The notes beneath the pieces are model-generated. The model ran no database searches. It saw only the letters and a list, made by a program, of their open reading frames with translations, and had not been told where the DNA came from. This document shows, in pieces, positions 10,625-23,210 of a DNA stretch of 64,000 nt (its first letter is position 1; every line of letters begins with the position of its first letter). The stretch is from Pseudeuparius sepicola (Eukaryota > Arthropoda > Insecta > Coleoptera > Anthribidae), in NCBI GenBank assembly GCA_963920635.1, contig OY987301.1, positions 58,224,560 to 58,288,559 on the forward strand, read 5' to 3'. Both the position numbers and the translations under genes were made by a program.

Positions 10625-13600
10625 GAAATTCATAAAAACTAAAGTTACGAGAAAACAGTGAATCGACGTATAACCAGCGGAATTTAGCAAATATTCCGAA
10701 ATTATCCCTGATTCAAAAATTTCCCATTCCATTTCGCAAAAACTGTATTCGCACACTGTTCTAAGAACTCATTTAAAGAGAAAGTAACACGGAAAGAACA
10801 TTTCCTATCGAAATTCACATAAAAACTAAAGTTACGAGAAAACAGTGAATCGACGTATAACCAGCGGAATTCAGCAAATACTCCGAAATTGTCCCTGATT
10901 CAATAATATCCCATTCAATTTCGCAAAAACTGTGTTCACCCACTGTTCTAAGGACTCATTTCAAGAGAAATACCCGGAAAGTAACACGGAAAGAACATTT
11001 CGTATCGAAATTCACATAAAAACTAAAGTTACGAGAAAACAGAGAATCGACGAAGAACCAGCGGAATTCAGCAAATACTCCGAAATTGTCCCTGATTAAA
11101 AAATTTCCCATTCCATTTCGCAAAAACTGTATTCGCACACTGTTCTAAGAACTCATTTAAAGAGAAAGTAACACGAAAAGAACATTTCCTATCGAAATTC
11201 ACATAAAAACTAAAGTTACGAGCAAACAGAGAATCGACGTAGAACCAGCGGAATTCAGCAAAAACTTCGAAATTATCCCATCGAATTTCGCAAAAACTAT
11301 TTTTACACACGGTTCCAAGGACTCATTTTAAGAGAAATACACAGAAAGTAACACGAAAAGAACATTTCCTATCGAAATTCACAAAAAAACGCAAAAACTG
11401 ATTTCACACACTAAGAGAAATACACGGAAAGAAACCCGAAAAGAACATTTCCTATCGTAATTCACATAAAAACTAAAGTTACGAGAATTTGAATCGACGT
11501 ATAACCAGCGGAATTTAGCAAATACTCCGAAATTATCCCTGATTCAATAATTTCCCATTCTACTTTTCGCAAAAACTGTGTTCGCACACTGTTCTACTAT
11601 TAAAATTAAAAGAAATACATGGAAAGTATATACTATATATACACATATAAACTAAAGGTACGAGAAAACAGAGAATCGATGTACAACCAGCGGAATTTAG
11701 CAAATGCTCCGAAGTTATCTCTGATTCAATAATTTCCCATTCAATTTCGCAAAAACTGTGTTCGCACACTGTTCTACTACTAAAATTAAGAGAAATACAC
11801 GGAAAGTAAAACGAAAAGAACATTTCAAATCGAAATTCACATGAAAACTAAAGTTACGAGCAAACAGAGAATCGACGTAGAACCAGCGGAAATACTCTTT
11901 TGCTAAATTGGATGGGAAATTATTGAATCAGGGATAATTTCGAAGTATTTGCTGAATTCCGCTGGTTCTACGTCTATTCTCTGTTTTCTCGTAACTTTAG
12001 TTTTTATGTGAATTTCGATAGGAAATGTTCTTTCCGTGTTACTTTCCGGGTATTTCTCTTTAAATGAGTCCATAGAACAATGTGCGAACACAGTTTTTGC
12101 GAAATTGAATGGGAAATTATTGAAACAGGGATAATTTCGGAGTATTTGCTAAATTCCGCTGGTTGTACATCGATTCTCTGTTTTCTCGTACCTTTAGTTT
12201 ATATGTGATTTCGATAGGAAATATTCTTTTCGTGTTACTTTCCGTGTATTTCTCTTAACCTTTGTAGTACAACAGTAGAAATTCATAAAAACTAAAGTTA
12301 CGAGAAAACAGTGAATCGACGAAGAACCAGCGGAATTCAGCAAATACTCCGAAATTATCCCTGATTCCATAATTTCCCATTCAATTTCCCAAAAACAGTG
12401 TTCGCACACTGTTCTACTACTAAAATTAACTAAAGTTACGAGAAAACAGTGAATCGACGTATAACCAGAGGAATTCAGCAAATACTCCGAAATTATCCGT
12501 GATTCAATAATTTCCCATCTAATTTCGCAAAAACTGTTTTCACACACGGTTCTAACTACTAAGGTTAAGATAAATAGACGGAAAATAACCCGAAAAGAAC
12601 ATTTCCAATCGAAATTCACATAAAAACTAAAGTTACGAGAAAACAGAGAATCGACGAAGAACCAGCGGAATTCAGCAAATACTCCGAAATTATCCCTGAT
12701 TCCATAATTTCCCATTCAATTTGCTGAATTCCGCTGGTTCTTCGTCGATTCTCTGTTTTCTCGTAACATTAGTTTTCATGTGAATTTCGATACGAAATGT
12801 TCTTTCCGTGTTACTTTCTGGGTATTTCTCTTTAAAGAGTCCTTAGAACAATGTGTGAACACAGGTTTTGCGAAATTGGATGGGAAATTATTGAGTCACG
12901 GATAATTTCGGAGTATTTGCTGAATTCCGCTGGTTCTTCGTCGATTCTCTGTTTTATCGTAACTTTAGTTTTTATGTGAATTTCGATAGGAAATGATCTT
13001 TTCTTGTTACTTTCTGTGTATTTCTCTTAAAATGGCCTTAGAACAGTGTGTGAAAATAGTTAATTTGAAATTGGATGATTATTGAATGGATTGGATTGGA
13101 TGATTATTGAATCAGGGACAATTTCGAAGTATTTGCTGAATTCCGCTACGTCGATTCTCTGTTTTCTCTAGTTTTTTTGTGAATTTCGATAGGAAATGGT
13201 CCTTTCGTATTACATTCCGTATATATCTCTTAAAATTAGTCCTTAGAACAGTGTGTGAAAACAGTTTTTGCTAAATTGATTGTGAAATTATTGAATCAGG
13301 GATAACTTCGGAGCATTTGCTGAATTCCGCTGGTTGTACACCGATTCTCTGTTTTCTCGTACCTTTACTTTTTATGTGATTTCGATAACAAATATTCTTT
13401 TCGTGTTACTTTCCGTGTATTTCTCTTAACCTTTGTAGTACAACAGTAGAAATTCATAAAAACTAAAGTTACGAGAAGACAGTGAATCGACGTATAACCA
13501 GCGGAATTTAGCAAATACTCCGAAATTATCCCTGATTCAATAATTCCCCATCGAATTTCGCAAAAACTGTGTTCACACACTGTTCTACTACTAAAATTAA

Positions 13601-14150
13601 GAGAAATACACGGAAAGTAACACGAAAAGAACATTTCCTATCGAAATTCACATAAAAACTAAAGTTACGAGAAAACAGAGAATAGACGTAGAACCAGCGG
13701 AATTCAGCAAATACTTCGAAATTATCCCTGATTCAATAATTTCCCATCCAAAAGAGTATTTCCGCTGGTTCTACGTCGATTCTCTGTTTGCTCGTAATTT
13801 TAGTTTTTATTATAGGAAATGTTCCTTTCGTGTTACTTTCTGGGTATTTCTCTTTAAATGAGTCCTTAGAACAGTGTGTGAACACAGTTTTTGCGAAATT
13901 GGATGGGAAATTATTGAATCACGGATAATTTCGGCGTATTTGCTAAATTGCTTGTTATACGTCGATTCACTGTTTTCTCGTAACTTTACTTTTTATATGA
14001 ATTTCGATAGGAAATGTTCTTTTCGTGTTACTTTCCGTGTATTTCTCTTAATTTTTGTAGTAGAACAGTGTGCGAACTTTACTTTTTATGCGAATTTCGA
14101 TAGGAAATGTTCTTTCCGTGTTACTTACTCTTTAAATGAGTCCTTAGAAC
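10625..14150. repeat. Mixed-orientation satellite, diverged
   Basis: Blocks are R 10,625-11,890, F 11,895-12,268, R 12,278-12,718, F 12,720-13,440, R 13,450-13,750, and F from 13,755. Switches at 11,893 and 13,752 are J2-like, and 12,267-12,286 and about 13,437 are J1. The switch at 12,718 joins CCCATTCAATTTG to CTGAATTCCGC and is a private junction. The AT-rich patch at 11,626-11,652 is listed separately. No gene seen. The longest open frame here, on the minus strand at 12,194-12,715, crosses two opposite-orientation blocks and is made entirely of satellite sequence. Confidence 0.82.
11624..11655. repeat. AT-rich private patch
   Basis: Within an R stretch the monomer sequence GGAAAGTA is followed by TATACTATATATACACATAT before AAACTAAAGGTACGAG. 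About 50 bp of normal monomer (the CATTTCCTATCGAAATTC region) is replaced. It appears only once and looks like a deletion repaired with locally templated or expanded TA sequence. Confidence 0.82.
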
Positions 14151-15980
14151 AGTGTGAGAACACAGTTTTTGCGAAATTGAATGGGAAATTATTGAATCAG
14201 AGATAATTTCGGAGCATTTGCTGAATTCCGCTGGTTCTACATCGATTCTCTGTTTTCTCGTAACTTTAGTTTTCATGTGAATTTCGATAGGAAATGTTCT
14301 TTTCGTGTTACTTTCCGTGTATTTCTCTTAATTTTAGTAGTAGAACAGTGTACGAACACAGTTTTTGCTAAATTGAATGGGAAATTATTGAATCAGGGAT
14401 GGAGTATTCGCTGAATTCCCTGATTCAAAAATTTCCCATTCCATTTCGCAAAAAATGTATTCGCACACTGTTCTAAGAACTCATTTAAAGAGAAAGTAAC
14501 ACGGAAAGAACATTTCGTATCGAAATTCACATAAAAACTAAAGTCACGAGCAAACAGAGAATCGACGTAGAACCAGCGGAATTCAGCAAATACTCTTTTG
14601 CTAAATTGGATGGGAAATTATTAATCAGGGATAATTTCGAAATATTTGCTGAATTCCGCTGGTTCTACGTCTATTCTCTGTTTTCTCGTAACTTTAGTTT
14701 TTATATGAATTTCGATAGGAAATGTTCTTTTCGTGTTACTTTCTGGGTATTTCCCTTTAAATGAGTCCTTAGAACAATGTGTGAACACAGTTTTTGCGAA
14801 ATTGGATGGGAAATTATTGAATCACGGATTATTTCGGAGTATTTTCTGAATTCCTCTGGTTATACGTCGAGTCACTGTTTTCTCGTAACTTTAGTTTTTA
14901 TGTGAATTTCGACAGGAAATGTTCTTTCCGTGTTACTTTCCGGGTATTTCTCTTTAAATGAGTCGTTATAACAGTGTGCGAACACAGTTTTTGCGAAATT
15001 GAATGGGAAATTATTGAAAGAGGGATAATTTCGGAGTATTTGCTAAATTCCGCTGGTTATACGTCGATTCACTGTTTTCTCGTAATTTTAGTTTTTTTGT
15101 GAATTTCGATAGGAAAATGTTCCTTTCGTATTACATTCCGTGTATATCTCTTAAAATCAATCCTTAGAAAACAGTTTTTGCGAAATTGATTGGGAAATTA
15201 TTGAATCACGGATAATTTCGGAGTATTTTCTGAATTCCTCTGGTTATACGACGATTCACTGTTTTCTCGTAACTTTAGTTTTTTTGTGAATTTCGATAGG
15301 AAATGTTCTTTCCGTGTTACTTTCCGGGTATTTCTCTTTAAATGAGTCGTTAGAACAGTGTGCGAACACAGTTTTTGCGAAATTCAATGGGAAATTATTG
15401 AAAGAGAGATAACTTCGGAGCATTTGCTGAATTCCGCTGGTTCTAAATCGATTCTGTTTTCTCGTACCTTTAGTTTTTATGTGATTTCGATAGGAAATAT
15501 CTTTTCGTGTTACTTTCCGTGTATTTCTCTTAACCTTTGTAGTAGAACAGTAGAAATTCATAAAAACTAAAGTTACGAGAAAACAGTGTATCGACGTATG
15601 ACAAGAGGAATTCAGAAAATACTCCGAAACTATCCGTGATTCAATAATTTCCCACCAATTTCGCAAAAACTGTGTTCACACACTGTTCTAAGGACTCATT
15701 TAAAGAGAAATACCCAGAAAGTAACATGAAAGGAACATTTCCTATCGAAATTCACATAAAAACTAAAGTTACGAGCAAACAGAGAATCGACGTAGAGCCA
15801 GCGGAAATACTCTTTTGGATGGGAAATTATTGAATCAGGGATAATTTCGAAGTATTTGCTGAATTCCGCTGGTTCTACGTCTATTCTATGTTTTCTCGTA
15901 ACTTTAGTTTTTATGTGAATTTCGATAGGAAATGTTCTTTTCGTGTTACTTTCCGTGTATTTCTCTTAATTTTAGTAGTA
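14151..15980. repeat. Segmental copy E, left (matches 25,487-27,120)
   Basis: This stretch is nearly identical to 25,487-27,120. The offset is 11,336 bp up to about 14,590 and 11,140-11,142 bp after it. The difference is one 196-bp monomer (AATTATTAATCAGGGATAATTTC to the next unit) present here and missing on the right. Shared private markers include ATTCGCTGAATTCCCTG at the J6 junction (about 14,418 and 25,755), TACGTCGAGTCACTG, AGTCGTTATAACAG and TACGACGATTCACTG. Orientation blocks are F to 14,418, R 14,422-14,595, F 14,600-15,540, and R 15,555-15,812, ending in F. Confidence 0.88.
14408..14428. other. J6 breakpoint (F to R switch)
   Basis: F sequence ATTCGCTGAATT is joined to R sequence CCCTGATTCAAAAATTTCCC. 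It is found only here and at about 25,755, both within copy E. The immediate flanks are complementary around the GAATTC site, so the arms nearly touch. Confidence 0.85.
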
Positions 15981-16454
15981 GAACAGTGTGTGAACACAGT
16001 TTTTGCGAAATTGGATGGAAATTATTGAATCACGGATAATTTCGGAGTATTTGCTGAATTCCGCTGGTTATACGTCGATTCACTGTTTTCTCGTAGCTTT
16101 AGTTTTTATGAATTTCTACTGTTGTACTACAAAGGTTAAGAGAAATACACGGAAAGTAACACGAAAAGAACATTTCCTATCGAAATTCACATGAAAACTA
16201 AAGTTACGAGAAAACAGAATCGATATAGAACCAGCGGAATTCAGCAAATACTCCATCCCTGATTCAATAATTTCCCATTCAATTTCGCAAAAACTGTGTT
16301 CGCACACTGTTCTACTACTAAAATTAAGAGAAATACACGGAAAGTAACACGAAAAGAACATTTCCTATCGAAATTCACATGAAAACTAAAGTTACGAGAA
16401 AACAGAGAATCGATGTGGAACCAGCGGAATTCAGCAAATGCTCCGAAATTATCC

Positions 16455-16475
16455 CTGATTCTGCTGAATTCCGCT
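16455..16475. other. J3 breakpoint, representative (R to F switch)
   Basis: ATCCCTGATTC (R) is joined to TGCTGAATTCCGC (F). The join recurs at about 16,464, 29,514, 38,254 and 58,380. In reverse complement (GAATTCAGCAGAATCAGGG) it recurs at about 23,786, 25,171, 36,043 and 39,981. It is distinct from J2 because about 20 bp around monomer position 180-195 is absent. Confidence 0.87.
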
Positions 16476-18539
16476 GGTTCTACGTCGATTCTCTGTTTGC
16501 TTGTAACTTTAGTTTTTATGTGAATTTCGATAGGAAATGTTCTTTTCGTGTTACTTTCGGGTATTTCTCTTTAAATGAGTAATTAGAACATTGTGTGAAC
16601 ACAGTTTTTGCGAAATTGGATGGGAAATTATAGAATCACGGATAATTTCGGCGTATTTGCTAAATTGCTTGTTATATCGATTCACTGTTTTCTCGTAACT
16701 TTACTTTTTATGTGAATTTCGATAGGAAATGTTCTTTTCGTGTTACTTTCCGTGTATTTCTCTTAATTTTAGTAGTAGAACAGTGTGCGAACACAGTTTT
16801 TGCGAAAAGTAGAATGGGAAATTATTGAATCAGGGATAATTTCGGAGTATTTGCTAAATTCCGCTGGTTATACGTCGATTCAAGTTCTCGTAACTTTAGT
16901 TTTTATGTGAATTACGATAGGAAATGTTCTTTTCGGGTTTCTTTCCGTCTATTTCTCTTAGTGTGTGAAAACAGTTTTTGCGTTTTTTTGTGAATTTCGA
17001 TAGGAAATGTTCTTTTCGTGTTACTTTCTGTGTATTTCTCTTAAAATGAGTCCTTGGAACCGTGTGTAAAAATAGTTTTTGCGAAATTGGATGGGATAAT
17101 TTCGAAGTTTTTGCTGAATTCCGCTATTTATACATCGATTCACTGTTTTCTCGTAACTTTAGTTTTTATGAATTTCTACTGTTCTACTACAAAGATTAAG
17201 AGAAATACACGGAAAGTAACACGAAAAGAATATTTCCTATCGAAATCACATAAAAACTAAAGGTACGAGAAAACAGAGAATCGATGTATAACCAGCGGAA
17301 TTCAGCAAATGCTCCGAAGTTATCCCTGATTCAATAATTTCCCAATCAATTTCGCAAAACTGTTTTCACACACTGTTCTAAGGACTAATTTTATGAGATA
17401 TAGACGGAATGTAATACGAAAGGAACATTTCCTATCGAAATTCACAAAAAAACTAGAGAAAACAGAGAATCGCCGTAGCGGAAATCAGCAAATACTTCGA
17501 AATTGTCCCTGATTCAATAATCATCCAATCCAATCCATTCAATAATCATCCAATTTCAAATTAACTATTTTCACACATTGTTCTAAGGCTCATTTTAAGA
17601 GAAATACACAGAAAGTAACAAGAATAGATCATTTCCTATCGAAATTCACATAAAAACTAAAATCACGAGACGTATAACCAGCGGAATTTAGCAAATACTC
17701 CGAAATTATCCCTGATTCAAAAATTTCCCATTCTATTTCGCAAAAACTGTATTCGCACACTGTTCTAAGAACTCGTTTAAAGAGAAAGTAACACGGAAAG
17801 AACATTTCGTATCGAAATTCACATAAAAACTAAAGTTACGAGAAAACAGAGAATCTACGAAGAACCAGCGGTATTCAGAAAATACTCCGAAATTGTCCCT
17901 GATTCAATAATTTCCGATTCAATTTCGCAAAAACTGTGTTCGCACACTGTTCTACTACTAAAATTAAGAGAAATACACGGAAAGTAAAACGAAAAGAACA
18001 TTTCCTATCGAAATTCACATAAAAACTAAAGTTACGAGCAAACAGAGAATAGACGTAGAACCAGCGGAATTCAGCAAATACTTCGAAATTATCCCTGATT
18101 CAATAATTTCCCATCTAATTTAGCAAAAGAGTATTTGCTGGATTCCGCTGGTTCTACGTCGATTCTCTGTTTGCTCGTAACATTAGTTTTCATGTGAATT
18201 TCGATAGGAAATGTTCTTTTCGTGTTACTTTCCGTGTATTTCTCTTAATTTTAGTAGTAGAACAGTGTGCGAACACAGTTTTTGCTAAATTGAATGGGAA
18301 ATTATTGAATCAGGGATGGAGTATTTGCTGAATTCCGCTTGTTCTTCGTCGATTCTCTGTTTTCTCGTAACTTTAGTTTTTATGTGAATTTCGATACGAA
18401 ATGTTTTTTCCGCGATACTTACTGTGTATTTCTCTTTTAATGAGTCCTTAGAACAATGTGTGAACACAGTTTTTGCGAAATTGGATGGGAAATTATTGAA
18501 TCACGGGTATCCGAGAGTATTTGCTGAATTCCTCTGGTT

Positions 18540-19795
18540 ATACGTCCATTCACTGTTTTCTCGTAATTTTAGTTTTTATGTGAATTTCGATAGGAATTGA
18601 TCTTTTCTTGTTACTTTCTGTGTATTTCTCTTAAAATGGCTTTAGAACAGTGTGTGAAAATAGTTACTTTGAAATTGGATGATTATTGAATGGATTGGTT
18701 TGGATGATTATTGAATCAGGGACAATTTCGAAGTATTTGCTGAATTACGCTACGTCGATTCTCTGTTTTCTCCAGTTTTTTTGTGAATTTCGATAGGAAA
18801 TGTTCCTTTCGTATTACATTCCGTATATATCTCTTAAAATTAGTCCTTAGAACAGTGTGTGAAAACAGTTTTTGCTAAATTGATTGTGAAATTATTGAAT
18901 CAGGGATAACTTCGGAGCATTTGCTGAATTCCGCTGGTTGTACATCGATTCTCTGTTTTCTCGTACCTTTAGTTTTTATGTGATTTAAATAGGAAATATT
19001 CTTTTCGTGTTACTATTCGTGTATTTCTCTTAACCTTTGTAGTACAACAGTAGAAATTCATAAAAACTAAAGCTACGAGAAGACAGTGAATCGACGTATA
19101 ACGAGCGGAACTTAGCAAATACTCCGAAATTATCCCTGATTCAAAAATTTCCCATTCCATTTCGCAAAAACTGTGTTCGCACACTGTTCTAAGGACTCAT
19201 TTTAAGAGAAATACACGAAAGTAACACGTAAAGAACATTTCCTATCGAAATTCACTAATAACTAAAGTTACGAGAAAACAGTGAATCGACGTATAACCAG
19301 CGGAATTCAGCAAATACTCCGAAATTATCCGTGATTCAATAATTTCCCATCCAATTTCGCAAAAACTGTGTTCACACATTGTTCTACTACTAAAATTAAG
19401 AGAAATACACGGAAAGTAACACGAAAAGAACATTTCCTATCGAAATTCACATAAAAACTAAAGTTACGAGAAAACAGAGAATAGACGTAGAACCAGCGGA
19501 ATTCAGCAAATACTTGGAAATTATCCCTGATTCAATAATTTCCCATCCAATTTAGCAAAAGAGTATTTGCTGAATTCCGCTGGTTCTACGTCGATTCTCT
19601 GTTTGCTCGTAACATTAGTTTTCATGTGAATTTCGATAGGAAATGTTCTTTTCGTGTTACTTTCCGTGTATTTCTCTTAATTTTAGTAGTAGAACAGTGT
19701 GCGAACACAGTTTTGATCAGGGATAATTTCGGAGTATTTGCTAAATTCCGCTGGTTATACGTCGATTCAAGTTCTCGTAACTTTAGTTTTTATGT
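18540..19795. repeat. 3,411-bp-offset duplication, left copy
   Basis: About 18,540-19,795 matches 21,945-23,210 at a constant offset of 3,411 bp. Markers include the GGATTGGTTTGGATG local duplication, TTTTCTCCAGTTTTTTTG, and the pair AAGCTACGAGAAGACAG and CGAGCGGAACTTAGC. The two copies differ by scattered substitutions only (for example GTGATTTAAATAGG here against GTGATTTCGATAGG on the right). The block contains one J1 and one J2 junction. Confidence 0.86.
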
Positions 19796-19855
19796 GAATT
19801 ACGATTGGAAATGTTCTTTTCGGGTTTCTTTCTGTGTATTTCTCTTAAAATGAGT

Positions 19856-21925
19856 CCTTGGAACCGTGTGTAAAAATAGTTTTTGCGAAATTGGATGGGA
19901 TAATTTCGAAGTTTTTGCTGAATTCCGCTGGTTCTACGTCGATTCTCTGTTTGCTCGTAACTTTAGTTTTTATGTGAATTTCGATAGGAAATGTTCTTTT
20001 CGTATTACTTTCGGGTATTTCTCTTTAAATGAGTAATTAAAACATTGTGTGAACACAGTTTTTGCGAAATTGGATGGGAAATTATTGAATCACGGATAAT
20101 TTCGGAGTATTTGCTGAATTCCGCTGGTTATACGTCGATTCACTGTTTTCTCGTAGCTTTAGTTTTTATGAATTTCTACTGTTGTACTACAAAGGTTAAG
20201 AGAAATACACGGAAAGTAACACGAAAAGAATATTTCCTATCGAAATCACATAAAAACTAAAGGTACGAGAAAACAGAGAATCGATGTACAACCAGCGGAA
20301 TTCAGCAAATGCTCCGAAGTTATCCCTGATTCAATAATTTCACAATCAATTTAGCAAAAACTGTTTTCACACACTGTTCTAAGGACTAATTTTAAGAGAT
20401 ATATACGGAATGTAATACGAAAGGAACATTTCCTATCGAAATTCACAAAAAAACTGGAGAAAACAGAGAATCGACGTAGCGGAATTCAGCAAATACTTCG
20501 AAATTGTCCCTGATTCAATAATCATCCAAACCAATCCATTCAATAATCATCCAATTTCAAAGTAACTATTTTCACACACTGTTCTAAAGCCATTTTAAGA
20601 GAAATACACAGAAAGTAACAAGAAAAGATCATTTCCTATCGAAATTCACATAAAAACTAAAATTACGAGAAAACAGTGAATCGACGTATAACCAGAGGAA
20701 TTCAGCAAATACTCTCGGATGCAAATACTCTTTTGCTAAATTGGATGGGAAATTATTTTGTAGTATTTGCTGAATTCCGATGGTTCTACGTCTATTCTCT
20801 GTTTTCTCGTAACTTTAGTTTTTATGTGAATTTCGATAGGAAATGTTCTTTTCGTGTTACTTTCCGTGTATTTCTCTTAATTTTAGTAGTAGAACAGTGT
20901 GTGAACACAGTTTTTGCGAAATTGGATGGGAAATTATTGAATCACGGATAATTTCGGAGTATTTGCTGAATTCCGCTGGTTATACGTCGATTCACTGTTT
21001 TATCGTAACTTTAGTTTTTAGTGAATTTCGATAGGAAATGTTCTTTACGTGTTACTTTCGTGTATTTCTCTTAAAATGAGTCCTTAGAACAGTGTGCGAA
21101 CACAGTTTTTGCGAAATGGAATGGGAAATTTTTGAATCAGGGATAATTTCGGAGTATTTGCTAAGTTCCGCTCGTTATACGTAGATTCACTGTCTTCTCG
21201 TAGCTTTAGTTTTTATGAATTTCTACTGTTGTACTACAAAGGTTAAGAGAAATACACGGAAAGTAACACGAAAAGAATATTTCCTATCGAAATCACATAA
21301 AAACTAAAGGTACGGGAATGGGAAATTTTTGAATCAGGGATAATTTCGGAGTATTTGCTAAGTTCCGCTCGTTATACGTAGATTCACTGTCTTCTCGTAG
21401 CTTTAGTTTTTATGAATTTCTACTGTTGTACTACAAAGGTTAAGAGAAATACACGGAAAGTAACACGAAAAGAATATTTCCTATCGAAATCACATAAAAA
21501 CTAAAGGTACGGAATCGATGTACAACCAGCGGAATTCAGCAAATGCTCCGAAGTTATCCCTGATTCAATAATTTCACAATCAATTTAGCAAAAGAGTATT
21601 TGCTGAATTCCGCTGGTTCTACGTCGATTCTCTGTTTGCTCGTAACATTAGTTTTCATGTGAATTTCGATAGGAAATGTTCTTTTCGTCTTACTTTCCGT
21701 GTATTTCTCTTAATTTTAGTAGTAGAACAGTGTGCGATAAAAACTAAATCGACGTATAACGAGCGGAATTTAGCAAATACTCCGAAATTATCCCTGATTC
21801 AAAAATTTCCCATTCCATTTCGCAAAAACTGTGTTCGCACACTGTTCTAAGGACTCATTTTAAGAGAAATACACGAAAGTAACACGTAAAGAACATTTCC
21901 TAACGAAATTCACTAAATTATCCGA
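19856..21925. repeat. Mixed-orientation satellite with short orientation blocks
   Basis: Blocks are F to about 20,170, R 20,200-20,730, F 20,735-21,215, R 21,240-21,313, F 21,314-21,412, R 21,440-21,588, F 21,592-21,735, R 21,736-21,915, then F. The switches at 21,735 (GTGTGCGATAAAAACTAAATC) and near 21,915 (TTCACTAAATTATCCGAGAG) are private and carry deletions of part of a monomer. This is one of the most scrambled parts of the window. Confidence 0.82.
21118..21511. repeat. Perfect-looking 197-bp tandem duplication spanning a J1 breakpoint
   Basis: The sequence from ATGGGAAATTTTTGAATC at 21,121 to the point before the next ATGGGAAATTTTTGAATC at 21,318 is followed by what looks like an unchanged second copy. 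The duplicated unit is not a plain monomer. It holds the end of an F monomer, the start of the next F, the J1 breakpoint and part of an R monomer. I saw no difference between the copies by eye, so it should be among the youngest events here. Confidence 0.88.
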
Positions 21926-21944
21926 GAGTATTTGCTGAATTCCT

Positions 21945-23210
21945 CTGGTTATACGTCGATTCACTGTTTTCTCGTAATTTTAGTTTTTATGTGAATTTCG
22001 ATAGGAAATGATCTTTTCTTGTTACTTTCTGTGTATTTCTCTTAAAATGGCTTTAGAACAGTGTGTGAAAATAGTTACTTTGAAATTGGATGATTATTGA
22101 ATGGATTGGTTTGGATGATTATTGAATCAGGGACAATTTCGAAGTATTTGCTGAATTCCGCTACGTCGATTCTCTGTTTTCTCCAGTTTTTTTGTGAATT
22201 TCGATAGGAAATGTTCCTTTCGTATTACATTCCGTATATATCTCTTAAAATTAGTCCTTAGAACAGTGTGTGAAAACAGTTTTTGCTAAATTGATTGTGA
22301 AATTATTGAATCAGGGATAACTTCGGAGCATTTGCTGAATTCCGCTGGTTGTACATCGATTCTCTGTTTTCTCGTACCTTTAGTTTTTATGTGATTTCGA
22401 TAGGAAATATTCTTTTCGTGTTACTTTCCGTGTATTTCTCTTAACCTTTGTAGTACAACAGTAGAAATTCATAAAAACTAAAGCTACGAGAAGACAGTGA
22501 ATCGACGTATAACGAGCGGAACTTAGCAAATACTTCGAAATTATCCCTGATTCAAAAATTTCCCATTCCATTTCGCAAAAACTGTGTTCGCACACTGTTC
22601 TAAGGACTCATTTTAAGAGAAATACACGAAAGTAACACGTAAAGAACATTTCCTATCGAAATTCACTAAAAACTAAAGTTACGAGAAAACAGTGAATCGA
22701 CGTATAACCAGCGGAATTCAGCAAATACTCCGAAATTATCCGTGATTCAATAATTTCCCATCCAATTTCGCAAAAACTGTGTTCACACACTGTTCTACTA
22801 CTAAAATTAAGAGAAATACACGGAAAGTAACACGAAAAGAACATTTCCTATCCAAATTCACATAAAAACTAAAGTTACGAGAAAACAGAGAATAGACGTA
22901 GAACCAGCGGAATTCAGGAAATACTTCGAAATTATCCCTGATTCAATAATTTCCCATCCAATTTAGCAAAAGAGTATTTGCTGAATTCCGCTGGTTCTAC
23001 GTCGATTCTCTGTTTGCTCGTAACATTAGTTTTCATGTGAATTTCGATAGGAAATGTTCTTTTCGTGTTACTTTCCGTGTATTTCTCTTAATTTTAGTAG
23101 TAGAACAGTGTGCGAACACAGTTTTGATCAGGGATAATTTCGGAGTATTTGCTAAATTCCGCTGGTTATACGTCGATTCAAGTTCTCGTAACTTTAGTTT
23201 TTATGTGAAT
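21945..23210. repeat. 3,411-bp-offset duplication, right copy
   Basis: This is the partner of 18,540-19,795 and runs F to about 22,450, R 22,475-22,967, then F. From 22,690 it also begins the segment that is found inverted at 33,380-34,470. Past 23,210 it follows the 3.7-4.05 kb region instead (offset 19,462), joined at the J5 breakpoint near 23,242. Confidence 0.86.

Larger units (their letters stand above)
8255..10625. repeat. Satellite block partly repeating 5.9-7.5 kb, copy 2
   Basis: Blocks are F 8,255-9,042, R 9,052-9,905, and F 9,910-10,615. The first J1 junction (9,041-9,060) is flanked by F and R arms of about 0.8 kb each. The part 8,255-9,040 is also closely related to 45,850-46,600 and 44,640-45,050, including the small hairpin at 8,383-8,407. 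The J1 spacer at 10,545-10,560 is altered: CTCGTATGTATATGTG replaces the usual CTCGTACCTTTAG stretch. Confidence 0.8.
16395..19795. repeat. Segmental copy D, first of three
   Basis: This stretch is nearly identical to 29,451-33,048 and 58,317-61,914. The offset to the second copy is 13,056 bp at 17,054 and 13,253 bp from 18,285 on. The 197-bp step is one extra monomer in the second copy near 30,860-31,060. Private shared markers include CTTAGTGTGTGAAAACAG followed by GCGTTTTTTTGTG (near 16,960-16,995), CGAGACGTATAACC, and ACGGGTATCCGAGAG. Similarity stops at about 19,795, where this copy reads GTGAATTACGATTGG and the others read GTGAATTTCGATAGG. Blocks are F 16,464-17,170, R 17,200-18,126, F 18,130-19,045, R 19,060-19,558, and F after that. 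Confidence 0.9.

Noticed and set aside
12194..12715. 173-codon minus-strand frame and many 60-156-codon frames on both strands as protein genes
   Set aside because: All are translations of the satellite. The same peptides appear on + and - strands because monomers are inverted, the frame changes every 196 bp, and no recognised domain is present.
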